Below, piece after piece: positions 1-8,652 of a stretch of DNA of 64,000 bases. Position numbers and translations under genes: made by a program. Numbering within the stretch: position 1 is the first letter of the stretch; each line of letters opens with the position of its first letter. Origin of the DNA: Microbacterium flavescens. Lineage in GTDB: Bacteria > Actinomycetota > Actinomycetes > Actinomycetales > Microbacteriaceae. The stretch covers positions 729,893 to 793,892 of the forward strand of contig NZ_JAFIWA010000001.1 in assembly GCF_018588945.1 (NCBI RefSeq). Reading direction: 5' to 3'. The notes below the pieces were generated by a model that had not been told where the DNA came from, made no database searches, and was given only the letters and a program-made list of their open reading frames with translations.

Positions 1-249
1 GACCTCGTACCGCGTTCCGTGCGGGCCGTCGGCGATGAGGCGGATGCCGCCGCACCCGACCGGCCTGCCCTCGTCGTCCTCCAGCACCACGAACACGCCG
101 GCGGGTGGCACGAAGGCCGCGGGCTGCGGGAAGGTCGTCGTGTAGGACACGTCCTGCTCGGCGAACCCGACCGTGCGTGCGCGGAAGTACTCGGCCAGGA
201 GCTCGTGGGCGTCGGGGGCGTCGACGGGGGATTCGCGAAGGGTCACCAC
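1..249 (-). CDS. GNAT-family N-acetyltransferase, N-terminal part (runs off the window)
   Basis: Only the first 83 codons lie in the window; the 3' end is beyond base 1. The translation ends in GCGGIRLIADGPHGTRYEV, the beta4 strand leading into the acetyl-CoA binding region of GNAT enzymes, preceded by FVVLEDDEGRPVG. This family moves an acetyl group from acetyl-CoA to an amine; the substrate cannot be told. Two in-frame GTG codons compete, at 249 and 246. A TACGCT box at 256-261 (minus strand) ends 6 nt before the GTG at 249, so a leaderless start there is preferred. The gene is divergent from dapB. Confidence 0.75.
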   Translation of the reverse strand, partial: MVTLRESPVDAPDAHELLAEYFRARTVGFAEQDVSYTTTFPQPAAFVPPAGVFVVLEDDEGRPVGCGGIRLIADGPHGTRYEV

Positions 250-344
250 CCTTCCAGCGTAGGCGGCGAGGACAGGTCCTCAGCGCGGTGACGGGGCGTC
301 GCCCCGGCCGGGCCGCGGCATCCGTCCCGCCTAGGATGGAACGC

Positions 345-1163
345 ATGACGACGCGCGTGGCCATCGTGGGCGGCACCGGCAAGCTCGGCGGGATCATCCG
401 CGACGTGGTCGAGCAGGAAGACGGCTACGAGGTGCACGCCACCCTCTCGTCGCGCTCGCAGCTCGACGAGCTGGACGGCGCCGATCTCGTCGTCGACGCG
501 TCGACGCCGGCCGTCTCGATCGACGTCGTGCGCGCCGCCGTCGACCGCGGCATCAACGTGCTCGTCGGCACGTCCGGGTGGTCGGCCGAGCGCATCGCCC
601 TCGTGCGCCCCCTGGTCGACGCGGCCGACGTGGGCGTCGTCTTCATCCCGAACTTCTCGCTCGGCTCGGTGATCGCGTCGGCTCTGGCCGCCGCGGCTGC
701 GCCGTTCTTCCCCTCGATCGAGATCGTCGAAGCGCACCGCGAGACCAAGATCGACTCGCCGAGCGGCACGGCGGTGCGCACGGCCGAGCTCATCGCCGCC
801 GCCCGCTCCGGCGTCGGCCCGGTCGAGTCGCCGCACGTCGACCAGCGCGCCCGCGGCCAGCAGGTCGCCAGCGTCCCGATCCACTCGCTGCGCCGCCCCG
901 GCGTCATCGCGCGGCAGGAGACCATTCTGGCCGGCGCGGGGGAGTCGCTCACGGTCGCGCACGACACCGTCGAGCCCGCGCTCGCGTACGGTCCCGGCAT
1001 CCGTCTCGCCCTCGCCGCGGCGCGCGACGCCCGGGGGGTCACGGTGGGGCTCGACAGCTTCCTCGACCTCGGCCTCCGCCGGACCGGTGGGTCGTCAGGC
1101 GCGACGTCGCCGGTCGACGAGGGCGGCGTGCCGGGCCAGGTCGCACGGACGACCGGCGCATGA
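345..1163 (+). CDS. dapB: 4-hydroxy-tetrahydrodipicolinate reductase
   Basis: Reduces hydroxy-tetrahydrodipicolinate with NAD(P)H in the diaminopimelate/lysine pathway. The 272-residue product starts with a Rossmann motif, VAIVGGTGKLGG (about residues 5-16), and carries LVGTSGW and the active-site stretch EAHRETKIDSPSGTA, the family's (H)HxxKxDxPSGTA with HR in place of HH. The start is set by a TAGGAT -10 box at 332-337, seven bases before the ATG, which implies a leaderless mRNA; an upstream in-frame ATG at 336 overlaps that box and is disfavoured. The stop overlaps the next start (ATGA). Other dap genes occur at 5.8 kb (dapA) and 18.8 kb (dapF). Confidence 0.95.
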   Translation: MTTRVAIVGGTGKLGGIIRDVVEQEDGYEVHATLSSRSQLDELDGADLVVDASTPAVSIDVVRAAVDRGINVLVGTSGWSAERIALVRPLVDAADVGVVFIPNFSLGSVIASALAAAAAPFFPSIEIVEAHRETKIDSPSGTAVRTAELIAAARSGVGPVESPHVDQRARGQQVASVPIHSLRRPGVIARQETILAGAGESLTVAHDTVEPALAYGPGIRLALAAARDARGVTVGLDSFLDLGLRRTGGSSGATSPVDEGGVPGQVARTTGA

Positions 1164-1609
1164 GCGCACGCGTCGGCGTCGCCGTCATGGCGGTGCTGCT
1201 GGCCCTGTACGTCGTGCTCGTGGGTCAGCGGGCGTGGCTGCTGCTGACGAGCGGCGAGACCGTCGGGGTCATCATGGGCGTGGTGCTCGTCGTCCTCCCG
1301 CTTCTGGCGGTCTGGGGCGTCGGGCGCGAGCTGTGGTTCGGCGTGCGCGCGGAGCAGCTCGGCCGGCGGCTGTCAGCCGAGGGCGGGCTGCCCGCCGAAG
1401 AGGTGGCCGTGCGTCCGAGCGGCCGCGTGATCCGCGAGGAGGCCGACGCCGTCTTCCCGGTGTACCGCGCCGCCGTCGAGGAGAGCCCCGAGGATTGGCG
1501 GGCCTGGTACCGGCTCGGCCTGGCGTACGACGCGTCGGGCGACCGGCGCCGCGCACGCGAGGCGGTGCGCCGGGCGATCCGGCTCGAAGGCGCAGAGCGC
1601 CGGGCCTGA
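1160..1609 (+). CDS. small membrane protein with a C-terminal TPR-like segment
   Basis: 149 residues. Two hydrophobic segments at about residues 6-26 and 34-53 form a hairpin in the membrane, followed by a cytoplasmic part. Residues about 105-145 (VYRAAVEESPEDWRAWYRLGLAYDASGDRRRAREAVRRAI) match one tetratricopeptide repeat and part of another, a protein-protein contact fold. It is translationally coupled to dapB by an ATGA overlap. The specific function is unknown; lysine synthesis gives no obvious role for it. Confidence 0.8.
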   Translation: MSARVGVAVMAVLLALYVVLVGQRAWLLLTSGETVGVIMGVVLVVLPLLAVWGVGRELWFGVRAEQLGRRLSAEGGLPAEEVAVRPSGRVIREEADAVFPVYRAAVEESPEDWRAWYRLGLAYDASGDRRRAREAVRRAIRLEGAERRA

Positions 1610-1612
1610 CGG

Positions 1613-2542
1613 TCAGTCCGCCGCGGGGACAGCCGCTGCGACGGCTTCCTCGGCCGTGGCGTGCAGGAACGAGAATCCGGATGCCTCGAGCACGGCCGGC
1701 TCGACATCGAGATCGGCCGTGAGCACGGCCTCGGTGGCATCCCCGCCGAGCACCAGCCTCACGGCCCACTCCGGCGCCCGCAGGAGGAACGGACGGTTCA
1801 TGCGCACCGCCAGCGCGAAGCCGAGGTCGTTCGCCGTCGCGCGCGTCGGTCCCGCGAGATTCACCGGACCCTCGAGGTCGGAGTCGATGACATGACGGAT
1901 GGCGCGCACCTCGTCGTCGAGCGAGATCCACGGCCAGACCTGCGTGCCGCGGCCGATCGGACCGCTGACGCCCAGCTTCGTGAGCAGGAGGAGGGGCTTG
2001 AGCACGCCGTCCGCGTGCACGATCGGAGCGGTGCGCAGCATCGCGACCCGCGTCGAATCGCCCGCCGCGCGGGCGGCGGTCTCCCATTCGCCGCACAGGT
2101 CGGCGAGGAACGTCTCCCCCCGGGGCGACCGCTCATCGAGCCGGCGACCCGGCGCCGTGCCGTAGTAGCCGACGGCGGACGCGGAGACGAAGGCCGGGGC
2201 ATCCGTCCCCAGTTCGCGCACTGCGCGGGCGATCGCCTGCGTCGGCGTCACCCGCGACCAGAGGAGCGTGTTCTTGTAACGCGCCGTCCACGGGAACCGC
2301 CCGATGGTCGCGCCGTTCAGTCCCACGACAGCGTCCGCGCCGTCGAGGACGGCCGGGTCGAGCGGCGACGCGTCCGTGAGCCACTCGACCTCGTCGGGGG
2401 TTTCGGCCGGACGCCGCACCAGTCGCGTGACCTCGACGCCGTCGGCGCGGAGGCTGTCGACCAGGGCGGATCCGATGAGCCCGGTGGACCCCGCCACCAC
2501 GACCCGGCGGGTGCCGGGACGCGGTGTCTGGGGGTCAGGCAA
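1613..2542 (-). CDS. TIGR01777-type NAD(P)-dependent epimerase (YfcH/SulA-like)
   Basis: 309 residues of the extended SDR fold. The N-terminus carries the nucleotide motif VVVAGSTGLIGSALVDSL (about 13-30); LNGATIGRFPWTARYK and SASAVGYYG follow in the order typical of the TIGR01777 family, whose substrate is not established. The likely start is a TTG at 2542 overlapping the end of the OsmC gene by 8 bp, preceded by GAGG; GTG codons at residues 14 and 15 are less likely because they would cut into the Rossmann strand. It is the last gene of a leftward group. Confidence 0.85.
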   Translation of the reverse strand: MPDPQTPRPGTRRVVVAGSTGLIGSALVDSLRADGVEVTRLVRRPAETPDEVEWLTDASPLDPAVLDGADAVVGLNGATIGRFPWTARYKNTLLWSRVTPTQAIARAVRELGTDAPAFVSASAVGYYGTAPGRRLDERSPRGETFLADLCGEWETAARAAGDSTRVAMLRTAPIVHADGVLKPLLLLTKLGVSGPIGRGTQVWPWISLDDEVRAIRHVIDSDLEGPVNLAGPTRATANDLGFALAVRMNRPFLLRAPEWAVRLVLGGDATEAVLTADLDVEPAVLEASGFSFLHATAEEAVAAAVPAAD

Positions 2543-2960
2543 GCGTCGCCTCGATGGTGATCTCCACGCCCGCGAGCGCCTGCGACACCGGGCAGCCGAC
2601 CTTGGCCTCCTGCGCGAGGCGCTCGAAGTCCTCGGGGTCGAGGCCGGGGACGACGGCGTTCACGTTGAGGTGGCTGCCGGTGATTCCGGTGCCGGGCTTG
2701 AAGGTCACCGACGCGGTCGTGTCGATGGACTCGGGCGGGGTGCCGTTCTCCGCCAGAGCGAGGGAGAAGGCCATGCTGAAGCACGACGAGTGGGCGGCGG
2801 CGATGAGCTCCTCGGGTGTCGTCATCGAGGTCGAGCCCTCGCTGCGCGCCTTCCAGTTCACGTCGAAGGTGCCGAGGCCCGAAGAGACGAATGTGACCTC
2901 GCCGGCTCCGTCGAACAGCCCGCCCTTCCAGGCGGTGGTGGCTTCGCTCGTGACGGTCAT
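2535..2960 (-). CDS. OsmC/Ohr-family peroxiredoxin
   Basis: 141 residues. The family reduces organic hydroperoxides using two cysteines: here the Cys in AAAHSSCFSMAFSLAL (about residue 60) and the one in EAKVGCPVSQAL (about residue 125). TTPEELIAAAHSSCF is the standard OsmC signature. The ATG at 2960 has a GGGAGG Shine-Dalgarno in front. The gene is followed with an 8-bp overlap by the TIGR01777 epimerase, and lies near a thioredoxin/DUF4395 pair, consistent with a thiol-redox role. Confidence 0.9.
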   Translation of the reverse strand: MTVTSEATTAWKGGLFDGAGEVTFVSSGLGTFDVNWKARSEGSTSMTTPEELIAAAHSSCFSMAFSLALAENGTPPESIDTTASVTFKPGTGITGSHLNVNAVVPGLDPEDFERLAQEAKVGCPVSQALAGVEITIEATLA

Positions 2961-3060
2961 GGGGACCTCCCTCTCAACGCGCCCGCGGACCGAGCGCCTC
3001 GCGGTCAGCCTAACCGCGAGCGATGCCGCCGCGCGATGGTCCGTCGCCGAGGGGAGGGGG

Positions 3061-3657
3061 TCAGGCCGACGCGGGGCGCGCTCGGCCGACGATGCCGAGC
3101 CGCTGCAGCAGCAGGTACATCATGCAGCCCAGGCAGACCCCGAAGACGGCGTTGAGAAATGACGCCACGAACGCGAGAGCGGCGGCGATCGGGAGGGCCA
3201 TCGGAACCCCGACGAGGTGCAGGACGAGCCCGAGGCCGACGACGAACAGGCCGACGCCCTGCGCGAAGCGCGGGGGACGCGGGTCTTCGAGCTCGGTCGG
3301 GGGACCCACACGCGGCGCGACCGAGGTGCGGTACAGCACGCCCCACGGCGCGGTGCGCGGCGACAGGACACCCCACAGGAAGAGGAGCGCGATCGCGAGG
3401 AGCAGGAGGAAGCCGGCGTCGACGATGCGCTCGGCGAGCGTCGCAGACGGGACCGCCCAGCCGAGCGGGATGAAGCTCTCGGCCGCGAGAGGCTGGTACG
3501 CGAACCACCCGAAGTGCGCGGTGCCGTACGCCGCCGAGAGTCCCGTGAGGCTCAGGAACAGCGCGATCAGCAACAGGACCGAGGTGATCCCCGCCGCGAA
3601 GCGCGGACCGCGGGGATCGATGCCGCGCGGGGTCGAGGCATCCGCTCGGTTAGACAT
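3061..3657 (-). CDS. DUF4395 membrane protein
   Basis: 198 residues with four hydrophobic segments (about 22-45, 79-97, 130-150, 154-180) and the DUF4395 hallmark FGVCLGCMMYLLL near the C-terminus, a CxxC pair at the membrane edge. The start overlaps the upstream thioredoxin gene by 8 bp, so the two are co-translated. Families like this often sit beside thioredoxin-like or sulfurtransferase genes in actinobacteria; an electron or sulfur relay with its neighbour is an inference. The molecular function is not established. Confidence 0.85.
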   Translation of the reverse strand: MSNRADASTPRGIDPRGPRFAAGITSVLLLIALFLSLTGLSAAYGTAHFGWFAYQPLAAESFIPLGWAVPSATLAERIVDAGFLLLLAIALLFLWGVLSPRTAPWGVLYRTSVAPRVGPPTELEDPRPPRFAQGVGLFVVGLGLVLHLVGVPMALPIAAALAFVASFLNAVFGVCLGCMMYLLLQRLGIVGRARPASA

Positions 3658-4087
3658 GTGCCTCCTCCGCGGCGAGGCGGTTCAGCTCGAGTTCGAGCAC
3701 ATCCCGGCTCGGCGTGCCGCCGAACCGGGTCTGGATGATGCCGTCGCGGTCGAGCACGAGTGTCGTCGGGGTCTGCAGGATGTGGAAGTGCTTGGCGATG
3801 TCGGGCCGGTGCGTGAGGTCGACGTCGAGGTGGCGGACCCCGTCGTGGTCCTCGGCGATCGCCGACAGCGTGCGGTGCACTCCCGGGCACCGCGCGCACA
3901 GCTCGGTGCTGAACTGCAGCAGGGTCGCCACGTCGCCCAGGCCGTCGGCGCCGAGCCGCTGCGGCTCGACCACCTCGTGGAGGATGTGACGCTGCGGACG
4001 CGCCTGGCGCCAGCGCAGGAAGACGCCGATGGCCACCGTCAGCGCGAGCAGCGCGGCGATGATCACGAAGGCGGTGACGAGGTTCAC
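3650..4087 (-). CDS. membrane-anchored thioredoxin-like protein
   Basis: 145 residues. An N-terminal membrane helix (about 2-24) anchors a thioredoxin fold. The redox motif is CARC in FSTELCARCPGVH (about residues 63-66) and the cis-proline loop is LQTPTTLVL. The fold probably faces the cytoplasm or the outer face, which cannot be told from sequence alone. The start is GTG at 4087, with a TACCCT box at 4096-4101 (minus strand) 8 nt upstream, suggesting a leaderless mRNA. It is divergent from thyA and first of a group with DUF4395 and perhaps OsmC and TIGR01777. Confidence 0.85.
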   Translation of the reverse strand: MNLVTAFVIIAALLALTVAIGVFLRWRQARPQRHILHEVVEPQRLGADGLGDVATLLQFSTELCARCPGVHRTLSAIAEDHDGVRHLDVDLTHRPDIAKHFHILQTPTTLVLDRDGIIQTRFGGTPSRDVLELELNRLAAEEAHV

Positions 4088-4195
4088 AACTGATCAGGGT
4101 ATTCCCATTCACCTGAACGGAAACCGGATGCCTCGAATGTGACGCTCCCGGCGTAACAGAGCCGCGCGGGGGAGGGCGCCGGTATCGTGGCAGCC

Positions 4196-5005
4196 GTGAC
4201 CACGGCGATCCCCACCCCCTACGAGGACCTCCTGCGCGATGTGCTCGAGCACGGCACCCACAAGGACGATCGCACGGGGACGGGGACGACCAGCGCGTTC
4301 GGTCGCCAGATCCGGTTCGACCTGGCGCAGGGATTCCCCCTCATCACGACCAAGCGCGTCCACTTCAAGTCGATCGCGTACGAGCTGCTGTGGTTCCTGC
4401 GCGGCGAGTCCAACGTCAAGTGGCTGCAGGACAACGGCGTGACGATCTGGGACGAATGGGCCGACGCCGACGGCGAGCTCGGCCCCGTGTACGGCGTCCA
4501 GTGGCGGTCGTGGCCCACCCCCGACGGCGCGCACATCGACCAGATCTCCCAGGTGATCGAGCAGATCCGGGCGAACCCCGACTCGCGCCGGCTGCTCGTG
4601 TCGGCATGGAACCCCGCCGACATTCCCGACATGGCGCTCGCGCCCTGCCACGCGATGTTCCAGTTCTACGTCGCCGACGGGCGGCTGTCGTGCCAGCTCT
4701 ACCAGCGCAGCGCCGACCTGTTCCTCGGGGTCCCGTTCAACATCGCGTCGTATGCGCTGCTGACGCTGATGGTGGCGCAGCAGACGGGTCTCGAGCCGGG
4801 CGACTTCGTCTGGACCGGCGGCGACTGCCACATCTACGACAACCACGTCGACCAGGTGCGCGAGCAGCTCACGCGCGAGCCGTACCCGTACCCCGCCTTC
4901 CGCTTCGCGCGGAAGCCCGAGTCGATCTTCGACTACGCCTACGACGACTTCGTCATCGAGGACTACCAGCACCACCCGGCCATCCGCGGGGCGGTCGCGG
5001 TATGA
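4196..5005 (+). CDS. thyA: thymidylate synthase
   Basis: Methylates dUMP to dTMP using methylenetetrahydrofolate. 269 residues, the normal length of ThyA. The catalytic Cys is in [36 protein letters not shown] and the cofactor-binding Asp/Asn segment [10 protein letters not shown] are all present, and the C-terminus ends in [12 protein letters not shown] at 4187 would add three residues, but a TATCGT box at 4183-4188 ends exactly 7 nt before the GTG at 4196, so the leaderless start 4196 is chosen. The stop overlaps folA (ATGA). Confidence 0.97.
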   Translation: MTTAIPTPYEDLLRDVLEHGTHKDDRTGTGTTSAFGRQIRFDLAQGFPLITTKRVHFKSIAYELLWFLRGESNVKWLQDNGVTIWDEWADADGELGPVYGVQWRSWPTPDGAHIDQISQVIEQIRANPDSRRLLVSAWNPADIPDMALAPCHAMFQFYVADGRLSCQLYQRSADLFLGVPFNIASYALLTLMVAQQTGLEPGDFVWTGGDCHIYDNHVDQVREQLTREPYPYPAFRFARKPESIFDYAYDDFVIEDYQHHPAIRGAVAV

Positions 5006-5511
5006 CGGCACGCATCGGCCTGGTCTGGGCCGAGGCGGAGGGCGGCGTCATCGGCGCCGACGGCGGAATGCCCTGGCATGTCCCCGAAGACCTCGCGCAT
5101 TTCAAGGCGGTGACGTCGGGTTCGCCGGTCGTGATGGGCCGCCGCACCTGGGAGTCCCTGCCGGAGCGGTTCCGGCCGCTGCCGGGGCGCCGCAACATCG
5201 TCGTCACCCGCAACGGGGGCTGGGCGGCCGAGGGTGCGGAGCGCGCGGGGTCGCTCGACGCCGCTCTCGCCTCGGTGACGGACGCCTCGTCCCCGTGGAT
5301 CTGGATCATCGGCGGCGGCGAGCTCTTCCGCGAGAGCATCGAACGGGCCGACCGGCTCGAGGTCACCGAGCTCGACGCGAAGGTCGACGGCGACACGTTC
5401 GCCCCCGAGCGCTCCGGCTGGCAGCCGGTGTCGACCGACCCGGAACAGGGCTGGCACACGTCGGGCAGCGGCATCCGCTATCGATTCCTCCGTCTCGAGC
5501 GGGCGTCCTAG
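5002..5511 (+). CDS. folA: dihydrofolate reductase
   Basis: Regenerates tetrahydrofolate consumed as dihydrofolate by ThyA, with which it is translationally coupled. 169 residues: [31 protein letters not shown] at the N-terminus holds the substrate Asp/Glu region (here PED after PWH), [12 protein letters not shown] binds NADPH, and [12 protein letters not shown] is the second nucleotide motif. Nothing is odd in length or order. Confidence 0.96.
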   Translation: MTARIGLVWAEAEGGVIGADGGMPWHVPEDLAHFKAVTSGSPVVMGRRTWESLPERFRPLPGRRNIVVTRNGGWAAEGAERAGSLDAALASVTDASSPWIWIIGGGELFRESIERADRLEVTELDAKVDGDTFAPERSGWQPVSTDPEQGWHTSGSGIRYRFLRLERAS

Positions 5512-5558
5512 GCTGTCGCGCATGGCGACGACGGCGATGATCACGCGCGCCAGCCACC

Positions 5559-5803
5559 ATGACGGCCGTCTGCCCGGGGTTCACCCACACGAGCTTCCAC
5601 GAGCGGGCCGGGCTTCCGCCGGGGAAGGAAGGCGTTCCCGACTGGATGTGGCTCGATGCGCGCACGGTCGTCGCCGCATCGGTGCGCGACGCCGCTCGGG
5701 GCAAGGCCGTCTCGGTCCCGTCGCGAAATACAAGCTGCTCATCGCCGCGAGCCGCCTCGCGCCGGCCGGCCTGGTGGCGCGGGCCGCCGCAACCGGGCGC
5801 TGA
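5559..5803 (+). pseudogene. remnant of a short-chain dehydrogenase (3' end only, frameshifted)
   Basis: Only the C-terminal third of an SDR is left. Frame 5559 reads TAVCPGFTHTSFHERAG, the SDR PG motif after the missing catalytic region, and continues to GKAVSVPS near 5727. The natural continuation KYKLLIAASRLAP is in the frame that ends at 5803, so one frameshift near 5727 separates them. The Rossmann domain and the YxxxK site are absent, and the fragment starts only 47 bp after folA. The whole 332-bp gap between folA and dapA holds nothing else except the dapA promoter. Confidence 0.75.
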
Positions 5804-5843
5804 CGGCGCGGCGCGGCGCGCGGCATCCCGATAACCTGGGTCC

Positions 5844-6821
5844 ATGACGCACACGGGCAACCCTTTCGGACAGGTTCTCGTCGCGCTCGTCACCCCCATG
5901 ACGGCCGACGGCGAAGTCGATTGGCCCGCGGTCGAGAAGCACATCGACGACGTCATCACCGCAGGGGCCGACGGCATCGTCGTCACCGGCACCACCGGCG
6001 AGACGTCGACTCTCACCGACGCCGAGAAGATCCGGCTGGTCGAGATCGGCAAGGATGTCGCCTCCGGCCGCGCGAAGATCATCACGGGCGGCGGCTCCAA
6101 CGAGACGGCCCACGCCATCGAGCTGTACAAGGCCAGCGAGAAGGCCGGCGCCGACGGCCTCATGATCGTGACGCCGTACTACAACAAGCCGACGCAGGCC
6201 GGCATCCTGACGCACTTCCGGCTCGTCGCCGATGCGACCGACCTCCCGGTGATCCTCTACGACATCCCCGGGCGCACCGGAGTCCCGATCAACTACGAGA
6301 CGATCCTGCGCCTCGCGAAGCACCCCAACATCCTCGCGATCAAGGACGCCAAGGGAGACTTCAGCGAGGTCAGCCGCGTGCTGAACCAGACCGACCTGAT
6401 GTACTTCTCCGGCGACGACGCCAACATCCTGCCGCACCTGGCGATCGGGGCGACCGGCCTCATCGGCGTGACCGCGAACATCGCGCCCGCGCCCTACCGG
6501 GCGATCATCGATGCCGTCAACGCCGGCGACCTCACGGCCGCGACCGCGGAGCACCGGCGGCTGGAGCCGCTCGTTCGCGCGGTGATGACGCACGTGCCGG
6601 GCACGGTCTCGGCGAAGTACATCCTGCACGGCCTCGGCCGCATCGGCAGCCCGCGCGTTCGGCTGCCCCTGGTTGGTCCCGAGGAGTGGGAGGCGGCGAA
6701 GATCGAGGACGAGCTCGCACTCGTCGTCGACGTCGCCGGCGCCGACTTCTCCAACTTCCGGCCCGACCGCAACGCCGCCGCGGGTGGCGCGCTGCCGAAG
6801 GTGTCGGGCACCACGAGATGA
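5844..6821 (+). CDS. dapA: 4-hydroxy-tetrahydrodipicolinate synthase
   Basis: Condenses pyruvate with aspartate semialdehyde, the first committed step to diaminopimelate and lysine. 325 residues with the TIM-barrel motifs GIVVTGTTGETSTL, DGLMIVTPYYNKPT (catalytic Tyr), PVILYDIPGRTGV and ILAIKDAKGD, whose Lys forms the Schiff base. The start is supported by a TAACCT box at 5832-5837, six bases before the ATG. It is followed by rnj, an old and widespread dapA-rnj pairing. Confidence 0.97.
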   Translation: MTHTGNPFGQVLVALVTPMTADGEVDWPAVEKHIDDVITAGADGIVVTGTTGETSTLTDAEKIRLVEIGKDVASGRAKIITGGGSNETAHAIELYKASEKAGADGLMIVTPYYNKPTQAGILTHFRLVADATDLPVILYDIPGRTGVPINYETILRLAKHPNILAIKDAKGDFSEVSRVLNQTDLMYFSGDDANILPHLAIGATGLIGVTANIAPAPYRAIIDAVNAGDLTAATAEHRRLEPLVRAVMTHVPGTVSAKYILHGLGRIGSPRVRLPLVGPEEWEAAKIEDELALVVDVAGADFSNFRPDRNAAAGGALPKVSGTTR

Positions 6822-6900
6822 CCATGCGCGTCGATCCGCCTGTACCCGGGCGTCGGCGTCAGAAGCGATGGGACGCCGCGGCGTCCTGAGGAGGCTGACC

Positions 6901-8577
6901 ATGCCCACCACCCCGTACGACCCGCCCGCCCTCGAGCAGGGCACGCTCCGGATCACCCCGCTCGGGGGTCTGGGCGAAGTCGGTCGCAACATGACCGTGT
7001 TCGAGTACGGCGGCAAGCTGCTCGTCGTCGACTGCGGCGTGTTGTTCCCCGAGGAGCATCAGCCCGGCGTCGACCTGATCCTGCCCGACTTCGAGCCGAT
7101 CAAGAGCAGGCTCGACGACATCGTGGGCGTCGTGCTCACGCACGGGCACGAAGACCACATCGGCGCCGTGCCGTACCTCCTCAAGCTCAAGTCCGACATC
7201 CCGATCGTGGGCTCGGGGCTGACGCTCGCCCTCACCGAGGCGAAGCTCAAGGAGCACCGGATCAAGCCCTACAGCCTGACCGTGACCGAAGGCCAGCGCG
7301 AGAGCCTCGGGCCGTTCGACCTCGAGTTCATCGCGGTGAACCACTCGATCCCCGACGCGCTGGCCGTCGCCATCCGCACTCCCGCCGGCCTGGTGCTGGC
7401 GACCGGCGACTTCAAGATGGACCAGCTTCCGCTCGACGGCCGCCTGACCGACCTGCGCGCCTTCGCGCGCCTCGGCGAAGAGGGGGTCGACATGTTCCTC
7501 GTCGACTCGACGAACGCCGACGTGCCCGGGTTCACTCCGCTGGAGCGCTCGATCGGGCCGGTGCTCGACCAGGTCATCGGCAAGGCGCCGCGCAGGGTCA
7601 TCGTCGCGAGCTTCTCGAGCCACGTCCACCGCGTGCAGCAGGTGCTGGATGCCGCGACCGCCCACGGCCGCCGCGTCGCGCTGCTCGGTCGGAGCATGCT
7701 GCGCAACATGACGATCGCCGAGGATCTCGGCTATCTCAACGTGCCCGAGAACGTGCTGATCGACTACAAGAAGGCGCGCGATCTGCCCGACGACCGCATC
7801 GTCTACATGTCGACCGGATCCCAGGGCGAGCCCATGGCCGTGCTCAGCCGCATGGCGAACCTCGACCACGCGATCGAGCCCGGACCCGGCGACACCGTGA
7901 TCCTCGCTTCGAGCCTCATCCCCGGCAATGAGAACGCCGTCTACCGCGTGATCGACGGGCTGACGAAGCTCGGTGCGAACGTCGTGCACAAGGGCAACGC
8001 CAAGGTGCACGTCTCCGGACACGCGGCCGCGGGCGAGCTGCTGTACTGCTACAACATCCTCAAGCCGAAGAACGTGCTTCCCATCCACGGCGAGTACCGC
8101 CACCTCATGGCCAACGCGCGCCTCGCGCAGGACACCGGGATCGAGGCGGAGCGCACGATCCTGGGCGAGAACGGCACCGTGATCGACCTCAAGGACGGCG
8201 ACGCGTCGGTCGTCGGGCAGCTCGACCTGGGCTTCGTCTACGTCGACGGGTCGACGGTGGGCGAGCTCACCGACGCCGACCTGAAGGATCGCCGCGTCCT
8301 CGGCGAAGAAGGCTTCATCTCGGTCATCGTGGTCGTCGACGCGTCGACGGGCAAGATCATCTCCGGACCGGAGATCCACGCGCGCGGATTCGCCGAGGAC
8401 GACGCCGTGTTCGACGCGGTCAAGCCGAAGATCGCCGCCGCCCTCACCGAGGCGGCCAGGTCGGGCGTGCGCGACTCGCACGCGCTGTCGCAGGTCGTCC
8501 GCCGCACGATCGGGCGCTGGGTGAACCAGTCGCTGCGTCGCCGGCCGATGATCGTGCCGCTCGTCATCGAGGCGTGA
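6901..8577 (+). CDS. rnj: ribonuclease J
   Basis: Metallo-beta-lactamase/beta-CASP RNase that matures and degrades RNA in the cytoplasm. 558 residues. The zinc motif is LTHGHEDHIGAVPYLL (about residues 79-94), with a further His in the middle of the protein (SSHVHRVQQVL) and the beta-CASP/C-terminal motifs KVHVSGHAAAGEL and NVLPIHGEYRHL. The start ATG at 6901 has a TGAGGAGG Shine-Dalgarno 6-7 nt upstream, unlike most neighbours, so it is probably translated from the dapA transcript. Confidence 0.96.
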   Translation: MPTTPYDPPALEQGTLRITPLGGLGEVGRNMTVFEYGGKLLVVDCGVLFPEEHQPGVDLILPDFEPIKSRLDDIVGVVLTHGHEDHIGAVPYLLKLKSDIPIVGSGLTLALTEAKLKEHRIKPYSLTVTEGQRESLGPFDLEFIAVNHSIPDALAVAIRTPAGLVLATGDFKMDQLPLDGRLTDLRAFARLGEEGVDMFLVDSTNADVPGFTPLERSIGPVLDQVIGKAPRRVIVASFSSHVHRVQQVLDAATAHGRRVALLGRSMLRNMTIAEDLGYLNVPENVLIDYKKARDLPDDRIVYMSTGSQGEPMAVLSRMANLDHAIEPGPGDTVILASSLIPGNENAVYRVIDGLTKLGANVVHKGNAKVHVSGHAAAGELLYCYNILKPKNVLPIHGEYRHLMANARLAQDTGIEAERTILGENGTVIDLKDGDASVVGQLDLGFVYVDGSTVGELTDADLKDRRVLGEEGFISVIVVVDASTGKIISGPEIHARGFAEDDAVFDAVKPKIAAALTEAARSGVRDSHALSQVVRRTIGRWVNQSLRRRPMIVPLVIEA

Positions 8578-8582
8578 CGGAT

Positions 8583-8632
8583 GAGCGGATGCCTCGTCCC
8601 CGCGCAGAACGCGCGGGACGAGGCATCCGCTC
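8583..8632. terminator. long hairpin after rnj, likely terminator
   Basis: GAGCGGATGCCTCGTCCC plus CGCGC at 8583-8605 pairs with 8611-8632 across a 5-base AGAAC loop; the only imperfection is one extra C in the left arm. There is no T run, as is common in GC-rich actinobacteria. Both arms contain the GGATGCC/GGCATCC heptamer that recurs in the window. Confidence 0.7.
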
Positions 8633-8652
8633 GCCGTCGCTAAACTCGCGGC

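Noticed and set aside
5512..5843. A genuine small gene between folA and dapA
   Set aside because: The two partial frames join into one SDR C-terminus only if a frameshift is allowed, and the catalytic part is missing; called a pseudogene.
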